DNA of 64,000 nt from Sinohyriopsis cumingii. Its lineage: Eukaryota > Mollusca > Bivalvia > Unionida > Unionidae. The stretch spans positions 25,454,590-25,518,589 of the forward strand of contig CM068842.1 of NCBI GenBank assembly GCA_028554795.2, written 5' to 3'. Below the pieces are notes generated by a model. It saw only the letters and a program-made list of their open reading frames with translations, had not been told where the DNA came from and made no database searches. The position numbers and the translations under genes were made by a program. Position 1 is the stretch's first letter, and each line of letters begins with the position of its first letter. Shown one piece after another: positions 13,965 through 30,422 of this stretch.

Positions 13965-16900
13965 CTGGAAAGCAGAACACAATAAATGGATTATACATGT
14001 ATGTTGGTCTTGTGGGAATACAGAAGAGTTTTCATGGAACATGCATGCCCCAATATGGTACCTGAAATGATCGATATGCAAACCTTAAATTATATGTAAT
14101 GAAAAGGTGGACACAAAAGTATAAGAATGGACATGGGCAAAACATGTCCCTAGTGTCTTCTTATATCAGAAGGTGAATACCCTAATTCTACCGTCATATT
14201 TATGCCTGCGAGCAATTCTGTCAGAACTTAAGTGCCAACTGTGTTTTGATCTGCAACTTGTGAAATTATTTGTTATATTGTTGCACTCAATTAAAAGCAG
14301 ACCTGCTTTTTATTATCATGTTATGTCTTTTGTATAAAATCAAATAAAGGAGCTGGAATAAAAGAAAAGTTACAAGAAATGCAAATCCTACCTGCATAAG
14401 AATTGGTGATCCTGTCCTCCTTTTAACTGACCAATCAAAAACTGTTACAAATATGATGTAAGTAATATAATTAAACTACCTTAGGTTAGCCTACTCTTCC
14501 ACATATGTGATTAAAGACTGCGAAAACAACCAAACGAAATTAATTTATGGTGATTAAAAACCTGTTTTGCTGATACAATTCATTATGGAAAAGTGAGTTC
14601 CAAAGTGTGTAGTGAACTTAAAATTTCTGAACTGGCACTCAGAGATTTCCTCAAACATGACAAGTTTCACTGTTACTTGCAATGAAATCAAGGCATCAAT
14701 AGTTTACCATTAGAACAATAAATAAAAGAATCAATTTCAATGTTGGCAGTGCTTTCACAAAATAAACGTCTCTGGTGTTTGAAAATAAGGAATCTTGTTG
14801 TGAACAGCAGCAAAAAGCTGTGGCACAATCCAAAATGTTCTCATGTACACATGATGATTGTTAAACATCTAAGAGTGATGTTGCTAATGGTATTTCAGAG
14901 GTTGCAAAATAGAGGTAATTTGCACAGAAATGGGGACAGCTCTTTACTGATAATTAATCCCAATGTGATTATAAAATGAGTATTCAGCCATTAAAAAGTC
15001 TGCAATGTCCACAGGGATGGCATACCCTTCTTCAATTTTTTTTGAGGTTCCACAGTAACTTGTGCCCTCACGTATAGTGCAGTCTATGTTTTTAGGATCA
15101 CGATGTGCACGAGTTATTTAGAGACATACATACATACATTCATACATACATAAGTGACAGGATATAAACAATAAAAAGAACATTCTTTTCTATGATATGA
15201 AAGTACAGGTAATATAATGTGTTGATTAAAACCACAGATTTATGCTGTTTTTTAATTATATTTTTTTAAATCACTGTTTCTAATACCTTCTTCAGAAAAC
15301 ATTATCATTGCCTGCTCTTAAAAGCCAGATTTTACTGGGTGAAAGTCAGTCTTCAAGTAACCTTTGAATGCCAGAATAGTTCATGCATCAATAATCACTT
15401 GATGAGCTACCACAGCTGTGGCCTCATTCTACAAACATACAGCATTTAGTACACTCATCTAATTTTGACACTCATTCACACATACAATACTGAGTTCACC
15501 TGTAGACAGTTAGCATATCACAATATACAGTCATTTACATGGAAAGTTAACCACTGAATAAACATCATTTATTCCGACTTCCAACTATACTGATCAGCGA
15601 GGATGTTCCGAGTCAACTAAGACATATATAGCACAGAATCTATGAAGCTACTTAACCCATGTTAGTACAGCAAAAAATGTGGGTAACAATGACCTCCTTT
15701 GGTTTTTAAGGTGAAGTAATAATAGAGAGGTATCCAATTATAAAGCTTGATGATTGGAACATAAACAGCACCCAATTAATAAACTTTAAATACAAAACTT
15801 CCACAAAATTTTTAAATTATGTAACATATATCATGTTTACCTCTTTTTGCAATATAAGGGTGCATACTTGCTAAGATGCATCCCCTCACCAAGACTCATG
15901 ATTCTAGGTAGGATGGTATGCATATAGCATGCACAAAACTTGGTCATGAATAAATGCAAGAATGTAACCAAAATCAAGGAAATATTAAAAAAGGTTATGG
16001 TTAGCTTCTTTTGCTGCAAGGGTGTGGTACTAATAATATGTACATTATTATAATCAATTTCATTATTCTTATCATGAACTGTGCCTGAGAAATAAACAGC
16101 AAACCAAAATCAGTGAAGCATAAAATACAGGCCATAATGATCTACTTCTGCAATGTGGGAATAGTGCTTTATCTAGATGCATCTCCTCAAACAGTGCAAT
16201 ATTTCTAGATAGGATGGCATGTATGTAGCATCAAAACAGTCTTTGTGTTGTTTTGTGTTGTGGGGGTAAACTGGTTTTAGTCATGTAATACTTACCTGCT
16301 GGTATTGCACAGCTTACCTATTCCAGGACATAAAGATCACCCACATACCACGTGCAGGGGAGGGGCCTGACATTAAAACAGAGCACTGCTGAATACGTAA
16401 CATAAATTGCCTAAAGAAACTAACAAGACAGTAAATCAATGAATGAAGGAATGAGGGTAGAATAATGGAAACCCATCTTAAAAAGCCCGAAGCATATTTA
16501 GACAAGAGCTGAAGGCAATAATTCTAGGGTTATATGCATAGAATGCAAAGCATATGGTATCTAAAAAAAGGTGAGGACTACGTATGGTACATGCACCAAT
16601 TACTTGGTTAGCAGACTGAATCTGTATTTTGTTCAGGATTCTTTCTAGGATTCTCTATGGAGGGTCAACTATGGGAGGCTGCAATCTTATTATACTGACA
16701 AGAGTAATTCTGATCCAGAATAGAAAAGCAATGTAATACTAACACGTTACATATTACTGACATTAAAACACGTGATTACTGATTACAAGTAACACAAAAT
16801 CGTAACATGTCAGGAAAATGTGAAATGTGTGTCAAAACGACCTTTTGTACATGGGTGTGGTTCTAAGTACACAATAATCTTTATCAATTATTCAAGAATA

Positions 16901-18286
16901 AATAGTGAAAACACAAACTTTACCAAAGTCAGTAAAGAATGAAATATGGATCAGAGTGACTTCTTATACGATCCCTGAGTAAGTTCCCAACAAGATGCAT
17001 CATGTCACAAAGTTTCATGATTCTTGGTATAACAGTATGTACACTTGGTGCAAAAAATCTATTTGGTCATGAAATAAATGTAAAATTTGTCACAAGCCAG
17101 AAAGAAAACTTCAAAATGCAGTTTAAGCAGATTTGGGTAACTGTGGCCACCATTTATGATGGAGGTGTCTTAATTCATCAAGATGCATCCTCTCTAAGAC
17201 ACATTTGTCTTGGAGGATTGGGGTGACACTATGTTGCACAAGATCCGATGGAAAAACATAACTCCAGATGCTACTATTCTTCATCCTTTATGCTACTGTA
17301 AACAGACTGCTCCAAATAATCTTCACAATTCTATTTCAAGTTTTTCTTTCTTTACATGTCAATACAGAATTTATATTATCTCAAGAAAATTTATATCAGT
17401 ATCGGAAACATTATTTGTGAAATTATTATGGTGATTTCTCTGGACAAGCACTTCTAATATTGCTGTACATTACCATCAGTCAACGATATTCAAGGAGATA
17501 ACTACTAACAAGCCTAATCAGTTTTCTAAATTTTAGTTACCCCCATTTATAAATAAAACCTATCCTAAAAGACCTGAAGGTCTGTACTGTGTTACTAATT
17601 TTAGTAAAACCAGACAGATTTGTTATTGTTCATAGTACTACATACTATATTTGGTTGAAGAGAATTGATAATAGGCCAAATACATCCAACCCATAAACAA
17701 GAGTCCCTCGAATGGTCTGACACTGTACTAAGAGAAAAGAATTTCCAGGAATTCAAGATCTTTACTTCCAATGAACTCTTGTGTTGAAATCATCTCTGAT
17801 ATTCATCAATTATAACTAGCTTTTCAAATTAGCTGCTGTGGTATACCTATCAGATGTCAGTTAAGCACCATGTTTAATTATGACAAAGCAGACATCATTT
17901 GAAGTCCTCTGGTAAAAATCCTAGGTCATAATGACCTCAAGGGAATAGAGACAATATTGGATGTCAGATTGGCACTATTTTCATTTAGACCCAATCAGGC
18001 ATCACAAGTCTTTTAGTATAAAACATCATTTTGATATGACCTTCCATTCAGAAGAAGCAATGACAAGATTTTCAAGATGACTGCTGGGGTTACCACACTG
18101 GATATCAGATTGCACTATTTTCATTCAGGACTAACTAGATATCATACAAAGTCTTTTAGTAAAAAACCCATGCGGATATCGCCATCTAGGAGAAGTAATG
18201 ATAAGATCTTCAAGATGGCCACTGCAGCAGCCATATTGGATGTCTAGCACCATTTTTATTTAGGACCAACAAGGCCATGTGATGAA

Positions 18287-18328
<42 letters not shown>

Positions 18329-18631
18329 GTTTCAAGGCAATCCTTTATGCAGTTTGGAGGAGTAGTGATAACAAATTTGTACCAATGGACTGACCTATGA
18401 CAGACAAAGGACACCAAAACCATCTCATATGCTCTTCTGGTCCATGACCAGTTGAACTAATGAGTGCACTATGAATCAGAGCTATTTGCTTGGGGTTTCT
18501 CATTACAACATACCCAAGTTATTACAGCACCCATCCTTATTGATATACCTTAGAATAAGATTGCTCACTTACAACATGTATGGCCCCAATAACCAATGTA
18601 TAGTAAAGGACTGCACTGCAACAGTAACTAC
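13965..18631. other. TAO kinase intron 8, degenerate internal repeats
   Basis: Non-coding. From about 15.8 to 17.25 kb several diverged copies share strings such as AAGATGCATC, CATGATTCT and TTGGTCATGAATAAATG, with similar debris again at 21.9-23.1 kb; this looks like an old tandemly amplified or dispersed repeat. A (TG)n microsatellite lies at about 18290-18325. No gene seen. Confidence 0.5.
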
Positions 18632-18807
18632 CTGTAATAACTGTTGAGCTGTCGGCCTTTCTGTTGGATTTTTTGCCAAACAGGAGGCAACAAAGTTCCG
18701 GAAATCATCTGACCACTCTCCACCAGCAAGAGATGGGGAATCATTCTGGGCTATGTGGTATAAAGCACTCATTGCATTCATATTGAAAAGAGGTGGCTTC
18801 CTCTCCG
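18632..18807 (-). CDS. TAOK: TAO kinase exon 8 (kinase C-lobe)
   Basis: Encodes about residues 219-277: [20 protein letters not shown], then [21 protein letters not shown] and TAQQLLQ. This is kinase subdomains X-XI; the [14 protein letters not shown] block is nearly invariant in TAO kinases. The acceptor is TTTCAG (phase 1 in) and the donor GTAGTT (phase 0 out). The reading frame is intact. Confidence 0.97.
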
Positions 18808-19504
18808 CTGAAATTACAAAATAAAAAGAAGATTCAAAAAAGTAAAACTTAAGATTTTAACGATCTCATCATTTCTCAAAGTTGTAAAGCAGCTTGATTA
18901 TTTAAATATCAAACAAAAGTCAGATCAACTTGTGTTCAGAAGTTATGCTATACCATTACCATCTGTCAAAGAATTAATTAACACTAGGTAATTAATTAGG
19001 TAACACTGGGGACTGAGCCACTTGATTTTCCAGTGCATTCAATACTGCCTCTCTGAATCAATTCATTAAACAAAAATAAACAAATATACATCTCAGTTTA
19101 AAAAAATACCCAGACATTTTTTTCTTAAACATTTCAAACATCAATCTGGTGGCAAAAATAATCATCAGTAAAACCTCTTAAGAGTGAAAGATCAGTAAAG
19201 CTAATACCCTTTGAAATGGATCTTGTTTCTGCACCCCCCTCATTTTTGTTCCTTCTTTAAGAAGTTTAATATGACCCCAAGGGATTTTGGTCCTGAGGGT
19301 TTGAATGTACAATCTTTAAGCATACCAGTGAGTTCAGTCAAGACAACTAAACTCAGACTGTCCTCATATTTTTCTTTCTGCAACAAGACTAAGTCTGACT
19401 AGCATGACTAGAAATAATTTTAAAACAAATATATGAAATTCAATCTGAATGGTTATGTCAAGTGTAAAAGCTTAGAATTAAAAATAAAACATAATTACCC
19501 AAAC

Positions 19505-21000
19505 AGTGTGTGTGTGTGATTTAGATTTTTAACGTAGCTTTAATAATTTTTCAGTCATTATCACAACGATGTCTGCAATGTGGCAGATTATAGTGATGTC
19601 TTGCACCCAGTCCGAGTTTCCTCTGACCCTTGTCACCCCATTTGTGATATTTGGACATTTATGTTGGGGTGTAGGGTCAGAGTTCATTCCCTATCAAAAA
19701 GTTGAAATTTGCCGACACCATTTGGTGTTGGCATGGAGTAGCCGCTTACTAGCTGGCCCAGCAAACTTGAACGACCTTTCATCAAGATAAACCTGCATGA
19801 AATCAATAGGAATATTTCTCAAAAATCATGAGCATAGCATTTATCACGTCTTTAATCCACTGAAAGACAAGATAAAAGTATGTCGCTGCTAAAATTTGAC
19901 ATGCATTTGGCTATTTGCATTCCAAGTAACATGACTATACAAATCTTGCAACCTACATGTCAATGACATAAGAGGTCATATAGTCACGTGATTGTGACAA
20001 TAAACAAATTTCCAAAGTTGTTGTACATAGAATTTGGACCTATTATATAGAAGTCACTTCATGTTTATAAATAAATATAATGCACATTTAATTCTCAACA
20101 TATTTATTCAGATAACAACGACCAGAAACCTGCCAGTATCGCAGCAGGGTGGAGAAAACCATTCTCAAGAAGCACCAAGCACATGTCAGCGTTGTTTTTG
20201 TTGGTGTCACGTGACTACCACATTGACATGTGCTCTCTGAGTAGTGAATCTTGTTTTCTTCAAATTGCTGCAACATTTACAGATTTTCGGTCGTTTTTTC
20301 ATATTAAATATTCTGAGACATTTATGTTTTTCATTTTTCTATAAAAATTATGTGACTTTCATTATATGTTCAACTTGTTTCCCTACAGCAACACTAGAAA
20401 TGGTTTATTGTTGATATCATGTGATATCATGTGACTGCATGATCCCTGATGTCATTGAAATGTAGGTTGCGAGAGTTGTGTAGTCATGTGACTAGGAATA
20501 CAAATGGCCAGATCCAGGTCAAATTTCAATAACGATGTACTTTCGTCCAGATTAAATACATAAGAATACTATGATCGCAATTTTTGAGAAAACAAATCAC
20601 GCAGGTATATCTCGATGAAAGCTTGTTCAAGTTTGCTGAGCCATCTAGTAGGCAGCTACTCCATGCCAACACCAAACGGTGTCACCGAATTCTAACTTCA
20701 CAATAGGGAATGGACTCTGACCCTACACCCCAAATATCAAAAATGGGAGTGGCAAGAGTCAGAGGAAACTTGGACTTGCACTGAGGCATCATGCTGCAGA
20801 CATAGGCATCATGTCCCACCCAGTCACAATATCCTGACACCAGGCCGATCAGTCTTAACACTAACCTCTTAATGCTGAGTGCCAAGCGAGGCAACTGCAA
20901 GTACCATTTGTTTTATAAGTCTTTGGTATGACTCAGTCAGGGTTTGAAACCACAACTTCCTGTATCTGAGGTGGATGCTCTAACAACTTAATCCACTGAA
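19505..21000 (-). repeat. family B SINE, copy 2, split by insertion
   Basis: The SINE tail ((GT)n, then the AACGTAGCTTTAATAATTTT body) occupies 19505-19606. Its remaining body and tRNA head resume at 20776 and run to about 21000, with 1.17 kb of inverted-repeat element between. Comparison with the uninterrupted copies at 7318 and 30127 shows the two pieces are adjacent in the SINE. Confidence 0.8.
19607..20775. mobile_element. 1.17-kb foldback / long-TIR element
   Basis: The left arm (from 19607) and right arm (ending at 20775) are imperfect inverted copies of each other over roughly 390 bp: outer ends AGTCCGAGTTTCCTCTGAC and, inverted, AGTCCAAGTTTCCTCTGAC. Further in, GGTGTTGGCATGGAGTAG is shared. 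TTGCAC flanks both ends, but the exact target duplication length is ambiguous. There is no transposase ORF, so this is a non-autonomous MITE or foldback element; superfamily not assigned. Confidence 0.8.
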
Positions 21001-21379
21001 GCAGTCCTGCCCAATCAGTAATGAAACAAGGATATGTCCTTAGAGCTTTTTTAAAAAAAACATGTAAACAGCAATATTTAGTCACATATTCTCTTGTTCA
21101 ACAGGACAACAGGTTTGGTTTGGTATTTTACAGCACATCAACACTAGCAGCCATTTAGTGCCAAGGCAATTGGAATAAAATAACTTGCCCATGAACATAC
21201 TGCAATAGCCAACACAGCTGATCCAATGGTAAGATACAAGCTGGCACCCTTTCAGACACAAGGATTACACGGTAATACCGAGGAATTACAGCTCCTCAAC
21301 AGGATGAAGGAGCAATATAAACTGTTTAAACCGTGCTGCTCCAATTGTTTTATCAACAAGGTATAGTCTGCTGACATTA

Positions 21380-23625
<2,246 letters not shown>

Positions 23626-23775
23626 CTAATTTTACTGTTCCAATTTCTGTAAGGAGTATATTGCCGGCCTTGATGTCCCTGTGTATTTTGTTCTGATTGT
23701 GTAAGTAGACTAGTCCTTCCAGAGTATCTTGACAGATGGCCTCAATTTCCACTTCTTTCAATGGCTTTTTGTGGA
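23626..23775 (-). CDS. TAOK: TAO kinase exon 6 (catalytic loop)
   Basis: Encodes about residues 118-168: [15 protein letters not shown], then [19 protein letters not shown] with catalytic D151 in HRD and the TAO/MST-type KAGN loop, ending [11 protein letters not shown]. Introns are phase 1 on both sides (acceptor TTTGTAG, donor GTACAC). Residue numbering equals that of vertebrate TAOKs, so there are no net insertions or deletions up to here. Confidence 0.97.
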
Positions 23776-25781
23776 CTACAAAAATTTAAACAAAGCCTAC
23801 ATTATTAAAATCTGATTTATTCCAATTTCAGTACATCCCAACCTACCATGTGTACTTGCTTATAAGAATCTAAATGCTAACTCCACAAACCCAGATCTGT
23901 CATCATCACATAATGCACCAGCAGATCTGGGTCTGTACAGTTTGTTAGGAGTAATTAGCAGAACAACGAAAACCATGATCTGCAGGCACATTATGATAAA
24001 GTAGATAGGATCTATATTGTTTGCATCTGGATTCGACTTGTGATTACATATGGTTCACTGTGTACACCATTTAGAAAATATATGTAAAGAGAAAATGAAT
24101 ATTTTCTTTTCATACATTAATACCAGATACATATCAGTGTATGTGAGTGTACAAAATAACAGTATTCATGTAAACACAGCACCGTCCTGCAACCTTTGAA
24201 CTTAGCAACATACAGTGTGCTCAGTCATTCATTTAAAAAAAAGAAATCTCTTTCTGGTCCACTTCAAATAGAAATTTAAAGTCATACTGTGAATGACTGC
24301 CTTGGAACAATTTGTCCAGTTCGTTTGGAATGGAAAGATTATATTTTTCTGTTGATCCAACTAAATTCTACTATGTAGTTGTCATGTTCTGGAGTTATTA
24401 GCTGGGTTGATTTGAAACAATGTACATGTGGCTGGAGGGAATGGCTTTGGAACAAGCTGTATGTGTGTTTCTGTTCTACCATTGATAATTTGGGAATCAT
24501 AAGGCAGAAATATTTTTTTTTAAAAAAAACACAATTAAATATTGTTTGTTAGGAAATATCAAATACGTTACATCCTGATGTGTAGTAAATTCTCTTCTTG
24601 AATGTGATTCTGTTGGAAATGTAGTTTAGATTTGCAGAACAATTTCGCTATGGATCAATTATGGGGAACCCTTTAATTCTGATTACATTTAGAGGAAATT
24701 CAAGATGCTGAAAGGTAAGAACATTTGTTGCTATTGTTATTACCAGCTACAATGACTTTCTGGTGCCCTGTCACTTGAATATTATTTCTTGGTGTGACCC
24801 TAAACCAATAAATCTGGCCCTATAGTGATTTTTAATAACAAATGAATATAACAACTGCTATAGATACTGATTTATCTGTCAAGAAGGACCCCAGCCACAT
24901 GAATTTCATGCTTAGACTGACTTGAAGAATGGGTTGTCTCTAAGAGAGCTGGGATGTGCTTGGTCTTGGAATGCTCTCAATGCTAACTTTTTAACAGACT
25001 ATGGACAGCATGGTTTAAAGTTTGAACCATTCAATTTCCGAATCATTATGGAATTTCTGCTAAATATCTGTTTAAACAGGTATTTTCAATACTGTAGATC
25101 TTGCATTTGTTGCCATAAAGTCATCAATGGACACTGCATCACATACAGTTGTTTGCTTCTTTGAGAGTTTCTTGAATTACTCAAAAGAACTCTTCCACAT
25201 CATCAACTTTATCATCTTTACTTTAAAATGGGTCACCATCTTGCTTAGTTCATCCAAAGACAAATCTAATAAATCAAATGCTATGGTATCATTTACATGA
25301 GCATACATTGTTTTCTTACCAAAATAGTAGTTCCTAACATATACTATTTTTTTTTCATGTCTTGCAGTATGAAGAAATACTGCACGATTCTGACATTGTA
25401 AAGTTAACAGAAAAGAACATATAATAATTACTATTCTCCTACCTGATATGATCAGAAAGAATTGATAAGGGTAAAATCTAATCTAGCCAATGCAAGGCAA
25501 TAGTCTTGATTATTACTACAGCAGAACTCAAAGTATGGGTAAAACAGTATAGACACCCAAGAGATTACTTCCTAATTTTAAACAGTTTTAGAGTTTGAAC
25601 ATATATATAAGATTTTAAGATAGTTTCAGCCTTCAGGTGATCAATGCATGTTTAACATGTTTTGATTCAAAGTAAATTTTGCAAGTGCAAAGCTGCCTTT
25701 ACCACCTCAACAATGCTTAAAGACATAAAATCACATAAAACAAAAAATATAAAGCCGAATGTATTTGATGTCTATTATTAC
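23776..25781. other. TAO kinase intron 5
   Basis: AT-rich non-coding sequence; no gene, array or recognisable mobile element seen. Confidence 0.5.
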
Positions 25782-25827
25782 CTTCCAGAATATCTGAAGC
25801 AGATCCCAGACAATATTCCATGACAAG
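25782..25827 (-). CDS. TAOK: TAO kinase exon 5 (hinge region)
   Basis: A 46-nt exon encoding residues 103-117 plus the first base of codon 118: LVMEYCLGSASDILE, the kinase hinge and start of helix D, matching LVMEYCLGSASDLLE of vertebrate TAOKs. The acceptor is TTTGTAG and the donor GTAATA; phase 0 in, phase 1 out. Confidence 0.95.
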
Positions 25828-28042
25828 CTACAAAATAAAGTAAGACATAATTTTATTTAATAATATTAACATGCATCAAGATCTCTGTATTCCTCGCAAT
25901 TTTTCCAATTTAACTTGAGAGCCATATTTTCTTTTTCTCCAATATGCACACTTACCACAAGACTGCAAGAGTGTAAAATGCACTGCATAGTACATTATTC
26001 AGCATTCGGACAAAGTTTAATGGGGGGGGGGGGGGTCAAATCAAGACCAAGGGATAATTTTCTAGTTAAAAACAATAATCTGCAACTTTGCTTCAGCTAT
26101 TTATGTCCTGTTCCTAATGACACTAAATGAACAGTACTCAACAGAGACTTTTAAGTACAGACTGTATATGTTTTCAAAGTTGTTGCATTTTCATTATGGT
26201 TATATTAGAAGAGATTGTTTTACCCTCATTTAAACTTACTACAAGTATTAGACAATTTCAAAATGAATATCTTTTTTATCATTATAGCTTCAATAAAGAT
26301 CAACTGTCTTGCGCAAATGCATATCAATTACCTGAAAATATATATGAAGTAGTTTTATGCTTGACTGTTTTGTATTTTACACATATCTGCCAAGATTAAT
26401 GAACAAATATGTACTTCCTTACAAGGCCGCAATGTTTATACTTTATATGGAATCAGTCAAATAGCACAAAGACACAGTAATATGAACATGCTAAAGTCTT
26501 ATGCATATATAAATCATAATCAAATGCAAGACAAGATGGCACTTGACTACTTTTAGTTAAACCTTTGTATGCCATTTAAACACAATAAAAATGATATTAA
26601 AAAATAGAACATGTTAATTGTACTTCACAAAAAGTTTTCTTTCAAAAGTAACTATTCAACTGAAACATGAACAATAATAATAATGATAATATCAATTATT
26701 ATTAACTGAACACTATACTGTTATAAAGCTTCCCTTCAAAATGCTAAAACCATGCTGAAGGTGCCATCTGGAGAGGAAAATTTTATCATGGCATGATTTT
26801 TACAGATTCTGTTGGAAAGACTAATAGTGTCATGATCACATCATAAAAGTTGTCCCTACATGGTGACACTATACTTGGAGGTATCACATTTCAACATCAA
26901 TCTGCAATGCAATATCTCAAAAGTTATGATAATCAGGGACCTGTTTGTTTAAAATGAAATAAGCACACCAAAGAAAGTGGGAATCACTATATAAATGCTT
27001 GTAAATAAAGGTTAAGACAGAGGTAAAAAGAAAGAAAGATCCCAAATGGAAACTTTCCAGTGCAGCAATATTTGTGGTTAACATAACAATGGAACAAGCT
27101 CATTTTTATGGTCAAAATATGGCAAATTCAAGTGCCAATCTTATACAAGTTTGCATCCAAATTAGTTTGGATTGGAGTCCACAGAATGACATCTATTCAG
27201 CTAATCATGTCAGATTTATAATAAATGTGCCCAGAGGTAGCTAAGAATCAAATTCATCCAGGAGAGTGACACTCAAGTTACAAAATAGGTAGTGATTAAA
27301 TCTGTTAGGCTTGAGATAAAACCCATGACTTTTCATCCTACCCATCTCCAAACTCCAATGATTGCACACATGATATTAACTCATTGTCACTTGTCCTCAA
27401 ATCACACCAAATCTGTCATTTTTTTTGTTGCTAAGATAGAGAAGTTCAGATTACAAACATAACAAGCTGACATAAATATTTACGTGACGAATCAGAATAT
27501 ATTGATTTCAATGTAAATATAATGATAAAGCCTGAAAGGTGACAACAGGCTAAAACCAACAGAACTCCAGATCTGCTCATAAACTCGTACTTATGTTGCT
27601 CTAGATTAAACTCAAACGACCTTTATACAAGCTTATGTACCAAGTTCAATCAAACCCTGCTCATATACAAAACACTTTTGCTGTAGTTTGCTGATGGACA
27701 CAGGAAGCAAAATCAGCCCTGTACAATGTCATAAGTTTATATGGCTAAAAGCTGTCACTGCAACTGACATTCCAAATTAAAATTCCTTATAAGGAAACCA
27801 GTGTATCCCCTATGGGTGCAAGACTGAGAGTCAAAAATTTTACTGGTGTCAAAACTGGGGATCAGACTGAGTAAAAAACAAACTTTGGTATCAAAACTGG
27901 GGTGTCAAATAAAAAATTTGGGGGTCTCTGAAAAGAAAATGAGAGTAAAGGGAAACTCTATATCAGGTAGATAGAAACAAATGTACAAACCCTTCATGAT
28001 ATTTCAAATGGTAAATAACATCCTAAATGGAAGATAGCTTAC
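25828..28042. other. TAO kinase intron 4
   Basis: AT-rich non-coding sequence with a G-run near 26023-26034; no gene or complete element seen. Confidence 0.5.
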
Positions 28043-28144
28043 CCATGCTGTATGTTCTCTGAGGTAGCACCCTTTATACTCTATGGTGTTTTTGTGTTTG
28101 ACTTGACGGAGGAACGTCACCTCCTTAATGATGTCCTGCCATTT
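28043..28144 (-). CDS. TAOK: TAO kinase exon 4 (helix C, beta 4)
   Basis: Encodes residues 69-102: [20 protein letters not shown], then [14 protein letters not shown]. The helix C glutamate that pairs with K57 lies in IIKEV. The acceptor is AATTTTAG and the donor GTAAGC; both introns are phase 0. Confidence 0.97.
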
Positions 28145-30126
28145 CTAAAATTGTAAAATAATTAGTCATAAATACAACAAGGCTAGAACCTGCATGTTAA
28201 GCCCATGTTCACAGTATCGTTGAAAAACTTAAAACCGTAAGAAACTTTTGGTACTGAAAGTGTCTGCAGTATCTCACTTTCCACAAATTTGGGCTTGACA
28301 AAAACTATGTCTCAAATAGTGCAAACTTTCATTAGCTTCGAAACTAAGTGTGCAAGATACCAACCAACACAAAACACTCAGTGAAACTATATGCATGCAG
28401 CACTTTAAACCACTATCACAACTTCATCACTAAAATACATGTATGCAGCACTACAGCAACTGATGACAATTCCAATTTTGACTGGTTAGGGAAAATGGTC
28501 TAAAAATTTGATTGGGTTTTTTGTTGTTTCCTCTTTTATTTACTGTAAAATTTGACTACCTACATGAAACTTTATCGCCTGTTCACTTGCTCTGAATGAA
28601 TTATTTACTGTCTTGGCTGGGTGGTCTAGATCATTGGTCCTGTTGTATCAATAAATACCTGCAACCAATGTCAAATTGTTTTCTGATGGGTAACAAAAAA
28701 AAGACTCCATGAAATCTGAAAGTGATTGCAACAATGGGTCTGCACAATGCACTTCATGATTCTTCTAATGTCAACATGGAACATGACTGCAGACAGAATC
28801 AGAAAGAAAAATTTCGATATAAATTTTTATGACTTTTTCTTCCAGTGACAATCTACAGTACAACCTGCATTAATAGACTACTGCTTTGAAAGATCACCTG
28901 TTTTGAGAGACCACATTCTCCATACACTTACTAATTATACAGTGTTATGATCGATCATGAGAGACCATTATTTTTTGGCAGAAGGGATGGTCTTTCAAGA
29001 CAGGTTCTACTGTGTTAAATGATTAAAAAAAGACAAGGATGCCAAGACCAGTTCAAAAGTGAAAGCTTCTCAAAATTTTCCAGAAAGATTCCAAATTCAT
29101 TTTAATAATTTAAGCATTAATCTTGATTATATTATATCATCTGTAAATAAGAATATGGAACATAGGATTGCTGCATGTCAAAACTGAAAGGATTACCCTG
29201 TTCTTAATGGTTGAAAACATGTACAGCTATTACTTGGCTCACTAGATTGAATCTTATATGCTGTAATCATAGAAGGATATCAAATTGTACAAGGTGAAAC
29301 GAGTGGAAAAGATAGTCCCCCAAGGTTCAAGGAAAAGACCTCTCACCCGACCACAACAGAGAGTCTCATTTAACTCATTATCCCCGAATGCTGCCCTTTT
29401 TGTGCCACTCTTGTTCCTGGGTCTGTGGCATCAGCATTATTTATGACAGACTAAATCATATAGTTTTAAAGAATAAAGGAAAGATGGAGCTTGCAATGAT
29501 GCCAAGTATTGTAAACATTCTACTAGCATTAAAAAAGCAGAAAAACTGGAACATTTTTAAAGGCAAAAAATATTAAGCCCTGGAACCAGAGATAGTTACT
29601 TTATTATAGACTTTAATAAGATTCAAAGCAGACTGGTCCAAACAGCACAGACAGACAAACCTATGCAAAAGGCAGCATGAATTTAAGATGTACAAAAAAA
29701 TGGGGCATGGAGATAAAAAATCATGGATGCAATAGGCAATAAAACTGTCCCAAAACAATAATAATAAAAAACAATAAAAGGTCCATTTTCACCCATATGC
29801 CTGGGTCAGATGTGCTTGGATTCAATTAGAAGCAGCAAGAAAACTTTATTTTTTTACCCCAATTTCTGCTGAAGATGAAAAATAATATCCCATTTACAAT
29901 GAGCTAACAAAACCACAAAGGAACAGGAAAAAGGCATTTAAAAAAAAAATCCATGATGCACGGAGTTGTCATAACCATTTCACTAGTTATGCATCATAAT
30001 AAACATGACTGGATATTAGAAAAAGGACATATGTATGACCTCAGTGTGACTATGGTGGTACTGAAATACTCTTTTTGTTCATGCATACAATTTGGGAGGC
30101 AAATGAGGAACTAGCTTAGTTCTAAA

Positions 30127-30422
30127 GTGTGTGTGTGTGTGTGTGTGTTTTATTTTAAACATGCTTGAACAATTTTTCAGTCACATCGCTACAATGTCTG
30201 CTGTGTGACAATGTATAGTGATATCTAGCACTCACGCATCATGTACCACCCAGTCACATTATCCTTACACCAGGCTGACCTCTCCTAACACCAACCTCTT
30301 AATGCTGAGTGCAAGCAAGGCAGCTGCTAGTACCATTTTTTTGTATGACCCCGCCGAGGTTCAAACACACGACATCCCACATCTGAAGTGGAAACTCTAA
30401 CCACTAGGCCACCCGAGCAGTC
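30127..30422 (-). repeat. tRNA-derived SINE, family B, copy 3
   Basis: The minus-strand head carries an A-box match TGGCCTAGTGGTTAGAG and a B-box-like GTTTGAACC; the body has GCTCAGCATTAAGAGGTT and a (CA)n tail. It is the clearest family B head in the window. Confidence 0.8.
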
